From NCBI GenBank assembly GCA_905216215.1, contig CAJMSZ010000005.1, forward strand, positions 7,770 to 71,769: a stretch of 64,000 nt of DNA, written 5' to 3'. The translations under genes and the position numbers were made by a program. The notes below the pieces were generated by a model. It did not search any database. It was not told the origin of the DNA and saw only the letters and a list, made by a program, of their open reading frames with translations. The number at the start of each line of letters is the position of its first letter. Within the stretch, counting starts at the first letter, position 1. This DNA is from an uncultured bacterium (GTDB taxonomy: Bacteria; Bacillota; Clostridia; Lachnospirales; Lachnospiraceae). Positions 34,394 through 42,727 of this stretch are shown in pieces.

Positions 34394-35377
34394 ATGAAAA
34401 AACAACAGGAAATCTGCGGTTACATCCTTGCGGGCGGAAAGAACCGAAGAATGAACGGGCACAAAAAAATATTTTTGGAATATGAGGGTGCTGCATTTTA
34501 TGAACGCATTTTGCACGCATTTGAAGAGTTTGATGTCACCTATATTTCGGTTGAGGCAGAAACTCCTTATCAGAAAACGCATCTGCCTGTTATAGTGGAC
34601 GAGTACGCTGCCATTGGCCCGATGGGAGGTATTTACTCTGGTTTAAAATCCTGTGATTGTGAAGCTCTGTTTGTGGTTGCCTGTGATATGCCAATGGTAA
34701 CGAAAGAAGCGGTGCACCTTGTGAAGGAAATGTATAGTAAGCAACATAAAATAACCGTAGTAAGGACGAATGGAAGGCTTCATCCGCTCTTTGGTATTTA
34801 TCCTAAGACGGTGCTTCCTGAATTAGAAAAATTCATTGCGGGCAAGGAATTAAGAATGATGAATTTATTTAAAAAGAATGAATATCAGGTGGTGGATCTG
34901 GGAGAGACGAGTGTTGCGGAAAATATCAATACAGTAGAGGATTATCAAAAGTTGAGAAATAAAGAAAAAACTCCATTTATTTTTGCAATCAGTGGATATA
35001 AAAACAGTGGAAAGACCACACTAATTACAAAGCTGATTCCGGAACTGACGAAAAAAGGATATAAAGTAGCTGTCATTAAACATGATGGACATGATTTTGA
35101 AAGTGATGTCCCCGGAACAGACAGTTACAGGCATCAGAAAGCTGGTGCATATGGAACCGCTGTTTTCTCTTCGAAACAGATGATGGTTACGAAGGAAACT
35201 ACGGAAGTCAATGAATTAGATTTGATGAAAGCTTTTCCAGAGGCTGACATTATTCTGCTGGAGGGATTGAAACACAGTTCATATCCAAAGTATTTTTGCA
35301 ATTACCCGGAACAGGAGCCTATATCTGCCGAGGAGCTTGCAGAAGAAATTATTAAGCAAATGCAAAGCTTTTGTTAA
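34394..35377 (+). CDS. MobA-MobB fusion, molybdenum cofactor guanylyltransferase and GTPase
   Basis: A 327-residue two-domain protein. Residues about 1-190 are MobA-like nucleotidyltransferase: the LAGGKNRRMNG substrate loop near 13-23 and the VACDMPMV metal site. Residues about 196-327 are MobB-like, with the P-loop GYKNSGKTT near 200 and the HDGHDFE and DIILLEGLKHS motifs. MobA adds GMP to molybdopterin; MobB is an accessory GTPase. The genes are separate in E. coli but fused here. No other cofactor genes or molybdoenzymes are in the window. Confidence 0.92.
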   Translation: MKKQQEICGYILAGGKNRRMNGHKKIFLEYEGAAFYERILHAFEEFDVTYISVEAETPYQKTHLPVIVDEYAAIGPMGGIYSGLKSCDCEALFVVACDMPMVTKEAVHLVKEMYSKQHKITVVRTNGRLHPLFGIYPKTVLPELEKFIAGKELRMMNLFKKNEYQVVDLGETSVAENINTVEDYQKLRNKEKTPFIFAISGYKNSGKTTLITKLIPELTKKGYKVAVIKHDGHDFESDVPGTDSYRHQKAGAYGTAVFSSKQMMVTKETTEVNELDLMKAFPEADIILLEGLKHSSYPKYFCNYPEQEPISAEELAEEIIKQMQSFC

Positions 35378-35383
35378 ATTCAG

Positions 35384-35412
35384 TTGAAATCATGATGAGA
35401 ATATTATATAAT
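35384..35412 (+). promoter_or_regulatory. Promoter of the 6S-like RNA
   Basis: TTGAAA (35384-35389), a 17-bp spacer and a perfect TATAAT (35407-35412), placing transcription start near 35419. No protein gene starts for 350 bp, fitting an RNA gene. Confidence 0.8.
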
Positions 35413-35418
35413 AAGCCT

Positions 35419-35640
35419 GTAAACCTGGGGTGTTCGATACTCTCGATTTTTTGAACCTACATTACTTTAAACGGGATTCTTATATCTCTGTAATATGTCA
35501 GGCCTCCATTACGCAGTGGAAGACAGAAAAGCAGATGCGGTTGCCCACCTAGCGCTTGCTAGGAGTCAAAAAACGAGAAACGGCATTTCGGGTGATTACA
35601 AAAGATAAAAGACAGTTGCACTATGCAACTGTCCTTTTTG
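35419..35640 (+). ncRNA. ssrS: 6S RNA (SsrS-like)
   Basis: The 385-bp gap between mobAB and the next gene is explained by this RNA. The ends pair as the long 6S closing stem: CCTGGGGTGTT (35424-35434) with GGCATTTCGGG (35582-35592), then CTCGATTTTTTGA (35442-35454) with TCAAAAAACGAG (35566-35577). A central open region contains a small hairpin CCTAGC-GCTT-GCTAGG (35548-35563) on the 3' side. This architecture, mimicking an open promoter that binds sigma-A RNA polymerase, is that of Firmicutes 6S RNAs, as is the GGGGTGTTCG start. The call rests on structure and memory of family sequences, not on a covariance search. Confidence 0.75.
35611..35639 (+). terminator. Intrinsic terminator of the 6S-like RNA
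   Basis: GACAGTTGCA (35611-35620) and TGCAACTGTC (35624-35633) form a perfect 10-bp stem with a CTA loop, followed by CTTTTT. Confidence 0.93.
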
Positions 35641-35762
35641 ATTATAGAATGGAATCGTGACAAAGGGTATTTGAAAATAGTTCTCTGATACCGATGATGA
35701 AAAGGATTGAAAAATTGGAAAAAGTAAGGTATTTTAGGATGATAGAAAGGGAATAGAGGAAC

Positions 35763-36647
35763 ATGAAGAAAAAAATACAAGAGTTATGGCACTTTACCGA
35801 ACGGGTAGGTGCGGCCCATGTAGGAGCTTATGCGGCACAATCTGCATATTTCCTGATGTTAAGTTTAATTCCGTTTATTCTGTTATTATTAGCTGTTATC
35901 CAGTACACACCGGTTACAAAAGCAGATGTAATGACTGCTATGGTACTTGTTTTCCCGGAAAAGAGCATGCAGAGCTTTATCGTAGGAATTGTAAATCAGG
36001 TGTACAATCAATCGAAGACTATTATTCCAATTACTGCGGTTACGGCATTGTGGTCCGCAGGAAAGGGAGTTCTTGCAATCAATACCGGACTCAACTGTGT
36101 ATATAATACCAAAGAAACACGTAATTATATATTTTTACGCATCCGGGCATCATTTTATATTGTTGTGTTTATGCTGGCAATTGTAATTGGACTTGTTCTT
36201 TCGGTGTTCGGAAACAATCTCAGTTTGTTTATATGCAGACATTTTCCGTTGTTAAAGGATACGATTGTGGCAGTGCTGGAAAGCCGGACAATCATTTCTT
36301 TTGCGGGATGGTTTTTGTTTGCAATTGTGATTTACTGCTTTTTGCCAAACAAGAAAATAAGTGTGTGGAAGCAGCTCCCTGGCGCAATATTTACCTCTGT
36401 TTTGTTTATGATGATATCCTTCGGATTTTCCGTGTATTTGACGATTTTCCACAGTTTTGAAGGTTTGTATGGAAGCATGACAGCGATTATCCTGGTAATG
36501 TTGTGGTTGTATTTCTGTATGTACACGATTTTGCTTGGCGGACTTATTAACAGTATGCTTTTAGAAAAAGAAATATCTGTAAAAGGGACACCTGTGAAAG
36601 AGATACCTGTAAAAGAACCTGAAAAAGAGACAGGAAAAAAATCTTGA
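35763..36647 (+). CDS. YihY/BrkB family membrane protein
   Basis: A 294-residue protein with about six membrane segments. The family features are the N-terminal AAQSAYFLMLSLIPFILLLLAV segment (here split by other residues), SAGKGVLAINTGLNCVY, and SMTAIILVMLWLYFCMYTILLGGLINS. Formerly annotated as 'ribonuclease BN', the family is now regarded as membrane proteins of unknown transport role. The C-terminus has a short Lys-Glu repeat (KGTPVKEIPVKEPEKETGKK). Its stop codon overlaps the -35 of the pheST promoter. Confidence 0.85.
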   Translation: MKKKIQELWHFTERVGAAHVGAYAAQSAYFLMLSLIPFILLLLAVIQYTPVTKADVMTAMVLVFPEKSMQSFIVGIVNQVYNQSKTIIPITAVTALWSAGKGVLAINTGLNCVYNTKETRNYIFLRIRASFYIVVFMLAIVIGLVLSVFGNNLSLFICRHFPLLKDTIVAVLESRTIISFAGWFLFAIVIYCFLPNKKISVWKQLPGAIFTSVLFMMISFGFSVYLTIFHSFEGLYGSMTAIILVMLWLYFCMYTILLGGLINSMLLEKEISVKGTPVKEIPVKEPEKETGKKS

Positions 36648-36670
36648 CAGACTCGTTTGTTATGTTACAA
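36643..36670 (+). promoter_or_regulatory. Promoter of the pheST T-box leader
   Basis: A perfect TTGACA (36643-36648), 16-bp spacer and TACAAT (36665-36670). The -35 overlaps the TGA stop codon of the upstream membrane-protein gene. Confidence 0.75.
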
Positions 36671-36676
36671 TAATAG

Positions 36677-36930
36677 AGTTAATACATGTAAAGGCTAAGA
36701 CCGTGTAAGTAAAGACTTGTTTTCCAATAGAGAGAGGGAACCACAGGCTGGAAGTTCCCTTTGGTTCAGACAAGAATTGAATTTCCCACGTGAGCTGCAT
36801 TTTTGAAACAAAAGTAGGAAATGCCGTGCCTGCACGTTACGCAGACCGAGAGCTTGTTCATAAGAACAAGAATAAGGGTGGTACCGCGATATATTCGTCC
36901 CTATGCAATATTTGCATAGGGATATTTTTA
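36677..36930 (+). promoter_or_regulatory. T-box riboswitch leader of pheST
   Basis: The 300-bp gap before pheS contains a T-box: the conserved AAGGGTGGTACCGCG at 36874-36888 is followed by an intrinsic terminator, TCCCTATGCAA (36898-36908) with TTGCATAGGGA (36912-36922) and a T-rich tail. Upstream lies a long stem I region with GAGAGGGAACCACAGG. The specifier is probably the TTC (Phe) within GAATTTCCCACG (about 36780), inferred from the downstream genes. Uncharged tRNA-Phe would favour the antiterminator and raise pheST expression. Confidence 0.92.
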
Positions 36931-36946
36931 TTTATAGGAGGAAATC

Positions 36947-37966
36947 ATGAAAGAAAGACTTGAGAACATCAAACGTGAAGCGCTGAAACAGATTCAGGAA
37001 TCTGATGCGCCGGAAAAATTAAATGATGTGCGTGTAAAGTATCTTGGTAAAAAAGGTGAACTTACAGCAGTGTTGAAAGGAATGAAAGATGTCGCAGCAG
37101 AGGAACGTCCAAAAGTTGGGCAGCTTGTAAATGAAACAAGAGCAGCGATTGAAGAAGTGTTAGAGCAGACAAAAGCGAAAATGGATGCTGCTATTCGTGC
37201 TGAAAAATTAAAAAATGAAGTCATTGACGTTACCCTTCCATCTAAGAAAAATATGGTAGGTCATCGTCATCCAAATACAATTGCTTTGGAAGAAGTAGAA
37301 CGTATCTTTGTGGGTATGGGATATGAAGTAGTGGAAGGACCGGAAATCGAATATGATTTGTACAACTTTGAAAAATTGAATATTCCTGCTGATCATCCTG
37401 CAAAAGATGAACAGGATACCTTCTATGTCAACAAAGATATCGTGCTTCGTACACAGACTTCGCCGGTACAGGCACGTATCATGGAAAAGGGAAAACTTCC
37501 AATCTGTATTCTTTCACCGGGACGTGTATTTCGTTCAGATGAAGTGGATGCAACCCATTCTCCATCCTTCCATCAGATTGAAGGCCTTGTTATCGACAAG
37601 AACATTTCTTTCGCTGACTTAAAAGGAACATTGGAAGAATTTGCAAAAGAATTATTTGGCGAAAATACAAAGACAAAATTCCGTCCACACCATTTCCCAT
37701 TTACAGAGCCAAGTGCAGAAGTAGATGTGTCATGCTTTAAGTGCGGTGGAAAAGGATGTCGTTTCTGCAAAGGAGAAGGATGGATTGAAATTCTCGGCTG
37801 TGGAATGGTACACCCACATGTATTGGAAATGTGCGGAATTGACCCGGAAGAATATACAGGATTCGCATTTGGTGTAGGACTGGAAAGAATCGCACTTCTC
37901 AAATACGAAATCGATGATATGAGACTTTTGTATGAAAATGACATCAGATTTTTACGTCAGTTTTAG
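36947..37966 (+). CDS. pheS: Phenylalanyl-tRNA synthetase alpha subunit
   Basis: Catalytic subunit of the (alpha-beta)2 enzyme. The N-terminal coiled coil (about 1-85) is followed by the class II core with motif 2-like RVFRSDEVDATHSPSFHQIEG and motif 3 GFAFGVGLERIALLKY. The CFKCGGKGCRFCKGEGW four-Cys insertion (about 264-280) resembles a zinc ribbon present in some PheS proteins. At 339 residues it has typical length. It is co-transcribed with pheT under T-box control. Confidence 0.98.
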   Translation: MKERLENIKREALKQIQESDAPEKLNDVRVKYLGKKGELTAVLKGMKDVAAEERPKVGQLVNETRAAIEEVLEQTKAKMDAAIRAEKLKNEVIDVTLPSKKNMVGHRHPNTIALEEVERIFVGMGYEVVEGPEIEYDLYNFEKLNIPADHPAKDEQDTFYVNKDIVLRTQTSPVQARIMEKGKLPICILSPGRVFRSDEVDATHSPSFHQIEGLVIDKNISFADLKGTLEEFAKELFGENTKTKFRPHHFPFTEPSAEVDVSCFKCGGKGCRFCKGEGWIEILGCGMVHPHVLEMCGIDPEEYTGFAFGVGLERIALLKYEIDDMRLLYENDIRFLRQF

Positions 37967-38006
37967 TGAACATAAATAGAAATGAAAATTATAGAGGAGA
38001 TAGAAA

Positions 38007-40427
38007 ATGAATACTTCATTATCATGGATTAAAGTATATGTTCCGGATTTAGAGGTGACAGCACAGGAATATGCAGATGCAATGACACTTTCCGGAACAA
38101 AAGTGGAAAGCTACGAAAAGATGGATGCAGATTTGGACAAGATTGTCATCGGACAGATTGTCAAAATGGAGAAACATCCTGACGCAGATAAGCTGGTTAT
38201 TTGTCAGGTAAATATTGGAACAGAAACCATTCAGATTGTAACCGGTGCTCCAAATGTAAAAGAAGGAGACAAGATTCCGGTTGTGCTGGACGGAGGACGA
38301 GTTGCAGGGGGGCATGAACCGGGACAGAGAGTTGCCGGAGGCGTGGAAATCAAAAAAGGAAAGCTGCGCGGTATCGAAAGTAACGGTATGATGTGCTCTA
38401 TTGAAGAACTGGGTTCTACAAGGGAATTATATCCGGAAGCACCGGAAAATGGTGTTTATATTTTCAGTGATGATGCTGTTGTAGGGGAAAGCGCGATTAA
38501 GGCACTTGGCCTGGACGATGTGGTTTACGAATACGAAGTAACATCAAATCGTGTGGACTGCTTCAGTGTCATTGGTGTTGCAAGAGAAGCAGCAGCAACC
38601 TTCCGTAAAGCATTCCACCCACCGGTTGTAACTCCAACGGGAAATGATGAAGATGTCAACGATTACATCAAAGTAAATGTGGAAAATAAAGACCTTTGTT
38701 CAAGGTATTGTGCAAGAGTTGTGAAAAATATTAAAATCGGTCCATCTCCGCTCTGGATGCAGAGAAGATTGGCTTCTGTTGGCATTCGTCCGATTAACAA
38801 TCTGGTTGATATTACAAACTATGTAATGGAAGAATACGGACAGCCGATGCATGCATATGACTTATCTACTATTGCAGGAAATCAGATTGTAGTTCGCAAT
38901 GCAGCAAAAGGTGAGAAATTCGTCACCTTAGACGGACAGGAAAGAGAAATGGATGAATCCGTTCTGATGATCTGTGACGGAGAAAAGGCAGTTGGTATTG
39001 CCGGTATCATGGGTGGAGAAAATTCCATGATTACAGATAACGTATCTACCGTACTTTTTGAAGCTGCCTGCTTTGATGGAACCAATATCCGTAAATCAAG
39101 CAAGAGAATCGGACTTCGTACGGATGCATCCGGTAAATTTGAAAAAGGACTTGACCCGAATAATGCCCAAGCAGCTATGAACCGTGCCTGTCAGTTAGTT
39201 GAAGAAATGGGATGCGGTGAAGTAGTAGGCGGAATGGTTGACGTTTACAGTAAGAAGAAAGAACCAGTGAGAGTCGGATTTAATGCAGAAAAGATTAATG
39301 CCCTGCTTGGAACCGATATTTCCAAGGAAGAAATGCTTGGATATCTGAAACTGGTAGAGTTAGAATATGACCCGGCTACGAATGAAATCATTGCACCAAC
39401 ATTCAGACATGACATTTTCCGTCTGGCTGACCTTGCGGAGGAAGTAGCGCGTTTCTACGGATATGATAATATTCCAACCACACTTCCAAGCAGTGGGGCA
39501 ACAGCAGGAAAGCTTTCGTTCAAGCTTCGTGTGGAAGAAGTGGCAAGGAATATCGCAGAATTCTGTGGATTCAGTCAGGGAATGACGTATTCCTTTGAAA
39601 GTCCAAAGGTATTTGATAAATTAAGACTGGATGCAGAGGATAAACTGCGTCAGGCAATTCAGATTATGAATCCGCTTGGAGAAGATTACAGTATCATGCG
39701 TACGATTTCTTTAAATGGTATGCTGACATCATTGGCAACAAATTACAACAGAAGAAATAAGAATGTACGTCTGTATGAACTTGGTAATATTTACCTTCCA
39801 AAATCACTTCCACTTACAGAACTGCCAGATGAAAGAATGCAGTTTACACTTGGAATGTATGGAGATGGTGATTTCTTCAGCATGAAGGGTGTAGTAGAAG
39901 AGTTCTTTGAGAAGGTTGGATTGACTAAGAGAGAGACTTATGATCCAAATTCCGGCAAGAACTTCCTTCATCCAGGACGCCAGGCAAACATCGTATACGA
40001 TGGAGTTGTGGTTGGATATCTGGGAGAAGTACATCCAGACGTTGCAGATGCTTACGGTATTGGAGAACGTGCATATGTGGCAGTTATCGATATGCCTGAA
40101 ATCGTAGCGCGTGCTACATTTGACAGAAAATACGAAGGAATTGCAAAATATCCTGCAGTCAGCAGAGATATCAGCATGGTAGTTCCAAAAGAGATTTTAG
40201 TTGGACAGATTGAAGACGTAATTGAGAAAAATGGTGGAGCACACTTAGAAAGCTATCATTTATTTGACCTTTACGAAGGAGCGCAGATTAAAGCCGGCTT
40301 TAAATCTGTTGCATACTCCATTACATTCCGTGCAAAAGACAAAACATTGGAAGAAGCAGATATTTCTGCAGCAATGAAAAACATTCTTGGAGCACTGGAA
40401 GGAATGGGAATCGAATTACGTCAGTAA
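38007..40427 (+). CDS. pheT: Phenylalanyl-tRNA synthetase beta subunit
   Basis: An 806-residue subunit that holds the editing site and tRNA contacts. Order of domains: N-terminal EMAP/tRNA-binding-like domain (KHPDADKLVICQVNIG, about 53-68), B3/B4 editing domain, B5, the catalytic-like core without catalysis, and the C-terminal anticodon-binding FDX-ACB domain (KYPAVSRDISMVVP). Length is normal. queA follows 17 bp downstream and may share the T-box transcript. Confidence 0.98.
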   Translation: MNTSLSWIKVYVPDLEVTAQEYADAMTLSGTKVESYEKMDADLDKIVIGQIVKMEKHPDADKLVICQVNIGTETIQIVTGAPNVKEGDKIPVVLDGGRVAGGHEPGQRVAGGVEIKKGKLRGIESNGMMCSIEELGSTRELYPEAPENGVYIFSDDAVVGESAIKALGLDDVVYEYEVTSNRVDCFSVIGVAREAAATFRKAFHPPVVTPTGNDEDVNDYIKVNVENKDLCSRYCARVVKNIKIGPSPLWMQRRLASVGIRPINNLVDITNYVMEEYGQPMHAYDLSTIAGNQIVVRNAAKGEKFVTLDGQEREMDESVLMICDGEKAVGIAGIMGGENSMITDNVSTVLFEAACFDGTNIRKSSKRIGLRTDASGKFEKGLDPNNAQAAMNRACQLVEEMGCGEVVGGMVDVYSKKKEPVRVGFNAEKINALLGTDISKEEMLGYLKLVELEYDPATNEIIAPTFRHDIFRLADLAEEVARFYGYDNIPTTLPSSGATAGKLSFKLRVEEVARNIAEFCGFSQGMTYSFESPKVFDKLRLDAEDKLRQAIQIMNPLGEDYSIMRTISLNGMLTSLATNYNRRNKNVRLYELGNIYLPKSLPLTELPDERMQFTLGMYGDGDFFSMKGVVEEFFEKVGLTKRETYDPNSGKNFLHPGRQANIVYDGVVVGYLGEVHPDVADAYGIGERAYVAVIDMPEIVARATFDRKYEGIAKYPAVSRDISMVVPKEILVGQIEDVIEKNGGAHLESYHLFDLYEGAQIKAGFKSVAYSITFRAKDKTLEEADISAAMKNILGALEGMGIELRQ

Positions 40428-40444
40428 TCTGAGAGGAAGATTTC

Positions 40445-41473
40445 ATGTTAAAGAAAGAAGATTTTTATTTTGATTTACCGGAGGAGCTCATCGCACAGGA
40501 CCCGTTGGAGGACCGCTCCAGCTCCAGACTTCTGGTATTGGATAAAGAAACTGGCGAGACAAGTCATCATGTGTTCCGGGAAATCGTAGATTACCTGGAA
40601 CCGGGTGACTGTCTGGTCATCAATGATACAAAAGTAATTCCGGCCCGTTTGATTGGTGAAAAAGAAGGCACCGGTGCAAAAGTAGAAGTATTGCTTCTGA
40701 AGCGGAAAGAAAATGATGTGTGGGAAACTTTGGTAAAACCGGGACGAAAGATGAAACCGGGAGCAAAGCTTGTGTTCGGAAACGGTTTGCTTCATGCGGA
40801 AGTAAAAGAAGTTGTGGAAGAGGGAAACCGATTGATCCAGTTCCAGTATGAAGGTATTTTTGAAGAAATTTTGGACCAGCTTGGACAAATGCCGCTGCCA
40901 CCATACATTACCCATCAGCTTGAAGATAAGAACCGTTACCAGACAGTTTATGCAAAACACACTGGTTCCGCAGCAGCACCAACGGCAGGATTGCATTTTA
41001 CGCCGGAACTATTGGAACAGATTAAAGCAAAAGGTGTGGAGATTGCACACGTTACCTTGCATGTGGGGCTTGGAACCTTCCGACCAGTAAAGGTGGAAAA
41101 TATTTTAGAGCATCATATGCATTCCGAATTTTACCGGATTGAACAAGGTGAAGCAGATAAAATTAACCATGCGAAGGAAAGTGGACACAGAGTGATCTGT
41201 GTGGGAACCACAAGCTGTCGTACCGTGGAATCAGCGGCAGACGAAAATGGAAAATTGAAAGAATGCAGTGGATGGACAGAAATATTCATTTATCCAGGGT
41301 ATAAATTCAAAGTGCTGGATTGCCTGATCACAAACTTTCATTTGCCGGAGTCCACCCTGATCATGCTGGTAAGTGCACTTGCCGGAAGAGAACATGTACT
41401 CGCAGCATACGAAGAAGCAATCAAAGAACGGTATCGATTCTTCAGCTTTGGGGATGCGATGTTTATAAAGTAA
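40445..41473 (+). CDS. queA: S-adenosylmethionine:tRNA ribosyltransferase-isomerase
   Basis: Queuosine synthesis enzyme that transfers the ribosyl moiety of SAM to 7-aminomethyl-7-deazaguanine in tRNA. Family signatures: [15 protein letters not shown] at the start, [13 protein letters not shown] and [14 protein letters not shown] in the middle, and [18 protein letters not shown] near the end. It is 342 residues, full length. Linked to pheT by a 17-bp gap. Confidence 0.98.
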   Translation: MLKKEDFYFDLPEELIAQDPLEDRSSSRLLVLDKETGETSHHVFREIVDYLEPGDCLVINDTKVIPARLIGEKEGTGAKVEVLLLKRKENDVWETLVKPGRKMKPGAKLVFGNGLLHAEVKEVVEEGNRLIQFQYEGIFEEILDQLGQMPLPPYITHQLEDKNRYQTVYAKHTGSAAAPTAGLHFTPELLEQIKAKGVEIAHVTLHVGLGTFRPVKVENILEHHMHSEFYRIEQGEADKINHAKESGHRVICVGTTSCRTVESAADENGKLKECSGWTEIFIYPGYKFKVLDCLITNFHLPESTLIMLVSALAGREHVLAAYEEAIKERYRFFSFGDAMFIK

Positions 41474-41560
41474 GAATACAAAAGAACAAGCCTGATTGAG
41501 ACATTAAAGTTATCTCTCTTGCGGAAAGTCTGTAATTTGAAATCATAAAAAGGCTATGGC

Positions 41561-41650
41561 ATGAGTTGCAAGGAAACGAAGGTTCTCCTTGCTTGAAGCT
41601 GTCAGGTGGATGAAAGGCTACTGTCAGGCGACAGTGGCTTTTCTTTTTTA
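41561..41650 (+). promoter_or_regulatory. Possible leader-peptide attenuator (uORF plus intrinsic terminator)
   Basis: The 224-bp gap between queA and the next gene holds a tiny frame at 41561-41596 (MSCKETKVLLA), with AAAAAGG about 10 bases upstream. GCAAGGA (41568-41574) pairs with TCCTTGC (41586-41592) inside it. Just downstream is an intrinsic terminator: ACTGTC (41620-41625) with GACAGT (41630-41635) plus flanking pairs and a T tract to 41649. A second CTGTC (41599-41603) could compete for the same GACAG. The arrangement resembles ribosome-controlled attenuators, but a plain terminator of the queA transcript is also possible. I find no convincing promoter here. Confidence 0.45.
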
Positions 41651-41697
41651 TAAGCATAAGCAATGAAACAAGAGACCGGTGAGGGAAAAGAAAAATC

Positions 41698-42111
41698 ATG
41701 AAATTAAAGAATGTTTTAATCGCAGTAGACGATATTGAGGAATCTATTCGTTTTTATAAAGAAATCTTTGGATTGCAGGTCATTTTGCAGCAGGAGGGAA
41801 ATGTAATTCTGTCTGAAGGACTTGTGCTTCAGGATGCCAAAATATGGAATGATACGATTGATGGGACGATCATGCCATATAATAACATGACAGAATTGTA
41901 TTTTGAACACAATAATCTGGAAGAACTTGTTGACCGGCTTACATCTGGTGATTATTATGTCGCCACGCATACGACAAAAAGGCCCGATGACCCTTTTGGG
42001 GTGAAATTTGTCACAGAACTGACGGAACTTGATGGCGGGCAGAAAATGGTGAGATTTTATGACCCATCAGGAAATCTCATTGAGGTGCGGGCACCGGTGA
42101 ATTATAATTAA
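41698..42111 (+). CDS. VOC-family (glyoxalase/bleomycin resistance-like) protein
   Basis: A 137-residue protein with two beta-alpha-beta-beta-beta modules. The first starts KNVLIAVDDIEESIRFYKEIFGL, the classical VOC opening, and the second ends MVRFYDPSGNLIEVRAP. Metal-ligand candidates are Glu and His positions in the second module, incomplete to the eye. Members include lyases, dioxygenases and drug-binding resistance proteins. Neighbours (deformylase-like and ABC-F genes) may hint at stress or resistance but do not settle the substrate. Confidence 0.85.
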   Translation: MKLKNVLIAVDDIEESIRFYKEIFGLQVILQQEGNVILSEGLVLQDAKIWNDTIDGTIMPYNNMTELYFEHNNLEELVDRLTSGDYYVATHTTKRPDDPFGVKFVTELTELDGGQKMVRFYDPSGNLIEVRAPVNYN

Positions 42112-42139
42112 AGGAAGATGGATTACGGAGAATGAACAA

Positions 42140-42550
42140 ATGGTAAAAAATATTGTGAAGGGAACACACATTTTTGCAAAAAAAGCACAGCCGGCTACAG
42201 AAGCGGACAGACAGGTCGTAGTGGATTTATTAGATACGTTAAAAGCAAACAGAGAAATATGTGTTGGAATGGCAGCGAATATGATCGGTGCGAATAAAGC
42301 AATTATTGCTGTGGCTGTAGGACCATTTCAGTTCGCTATGATAAATCCGGTCATTACAAAGAAAAGCGGGGCATACAAGACAGAGGAAGGGTGTCTGTCG
42401 CTGGTTGGAGTCCGGGCTTGCACAAGATATCAGGAGATTGAGGTGGAATATCTGAATCAGAAATTTGAAAAGCAGAAGGGGACATATTCAGGATGGACCG
42501 CACAGATTATACAGCATGAGATAGACCACTGTAATGGAATTGTGATATAA
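42140..42550 (+). CDS. Peptide deformylase-like protein with altered motif 1
   Basis: A 136-residue member of the peptide deformylase family. Motif 2 EEGCLSL (Cys metal ligand) and motif 3 QHEIDHCNG (two His ligands and catalytic Glu) are intact. Motif 1, usually GxGLAAPQ, reads CVGMAANMIG, so the conserved Gln that stabilises the reaction intermediate is Met. It is also shorter than the usual 150-180 residues. It may be a deformylase with changed activity, a resistance variant or a protein with another N-terminal substrate; the main def gene is presumably elsewhere. Its stop codon lies in one copy of a 10-bp repeat bounding an inserted element. Confidence 0.82.
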   Translation: MVKNIVKGTHIFAKKAQPATEADRQVVVDLLDTLKANREICVGMAANMIGANKAIIAVAVGPFQFAMINPVITKKSGAYKTEEGCLSLVGVRACTRYQEIEVEYLNQKFEKQKGTYSGWTAQIIQHEIDHCNGIVI

Positions 42551-42662
42551 TGAGTGTTAGCGAGCAGGAGCAAGCGTGGCTTGTTCAGTGCGAGCGGCGA
42601 ATGGCGATCATGATGGCTGCGAAGCAGCAATAAGCACCGAAGGTGCGAATCATGATATAATG
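42543..42662. mobile_element. Small hairpin-rich insert bounded by 10-bp direct repeats
   Basis: TGATATAATG occurs at 42543-42552 and 42653-42662, bracketing a 100-bp segment that is richer in G and C than its surroundings. Inside are compact hairpins: GAGCAAG-CGTGG-CTTGTTC, GCTGC-GAA-GCAGC (42616-42628) and GCACC-GAA-GGTGC (42634-42646). The layout suggests a small non-coding repeat element inserted at the 3' end of the deformylase-like gene with target duplication. Each flank contains TGATATAAT, an extended -10 match, which could help transcribe the ABC-F gene. The rest of the 177-bp gap shows nothing else but the SD of the next gene. Confidence 0.5.
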
Positions 42663-42727
42663 TACGCGAAGGCAAAAGTGAACATGAACAGATATGGACA
42701 CGCATACTTGCAGGCGGAGGAGGAAAC

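Noticed and set aside
42656..42661. Complete sigma-A promoter for the ABC-F gene
   Set aside because: Only an extended -10 is visible (TGATATAAT); no -35 at 16-18 bp, so it is noted with the repeat element and not listed as a separate promoter.
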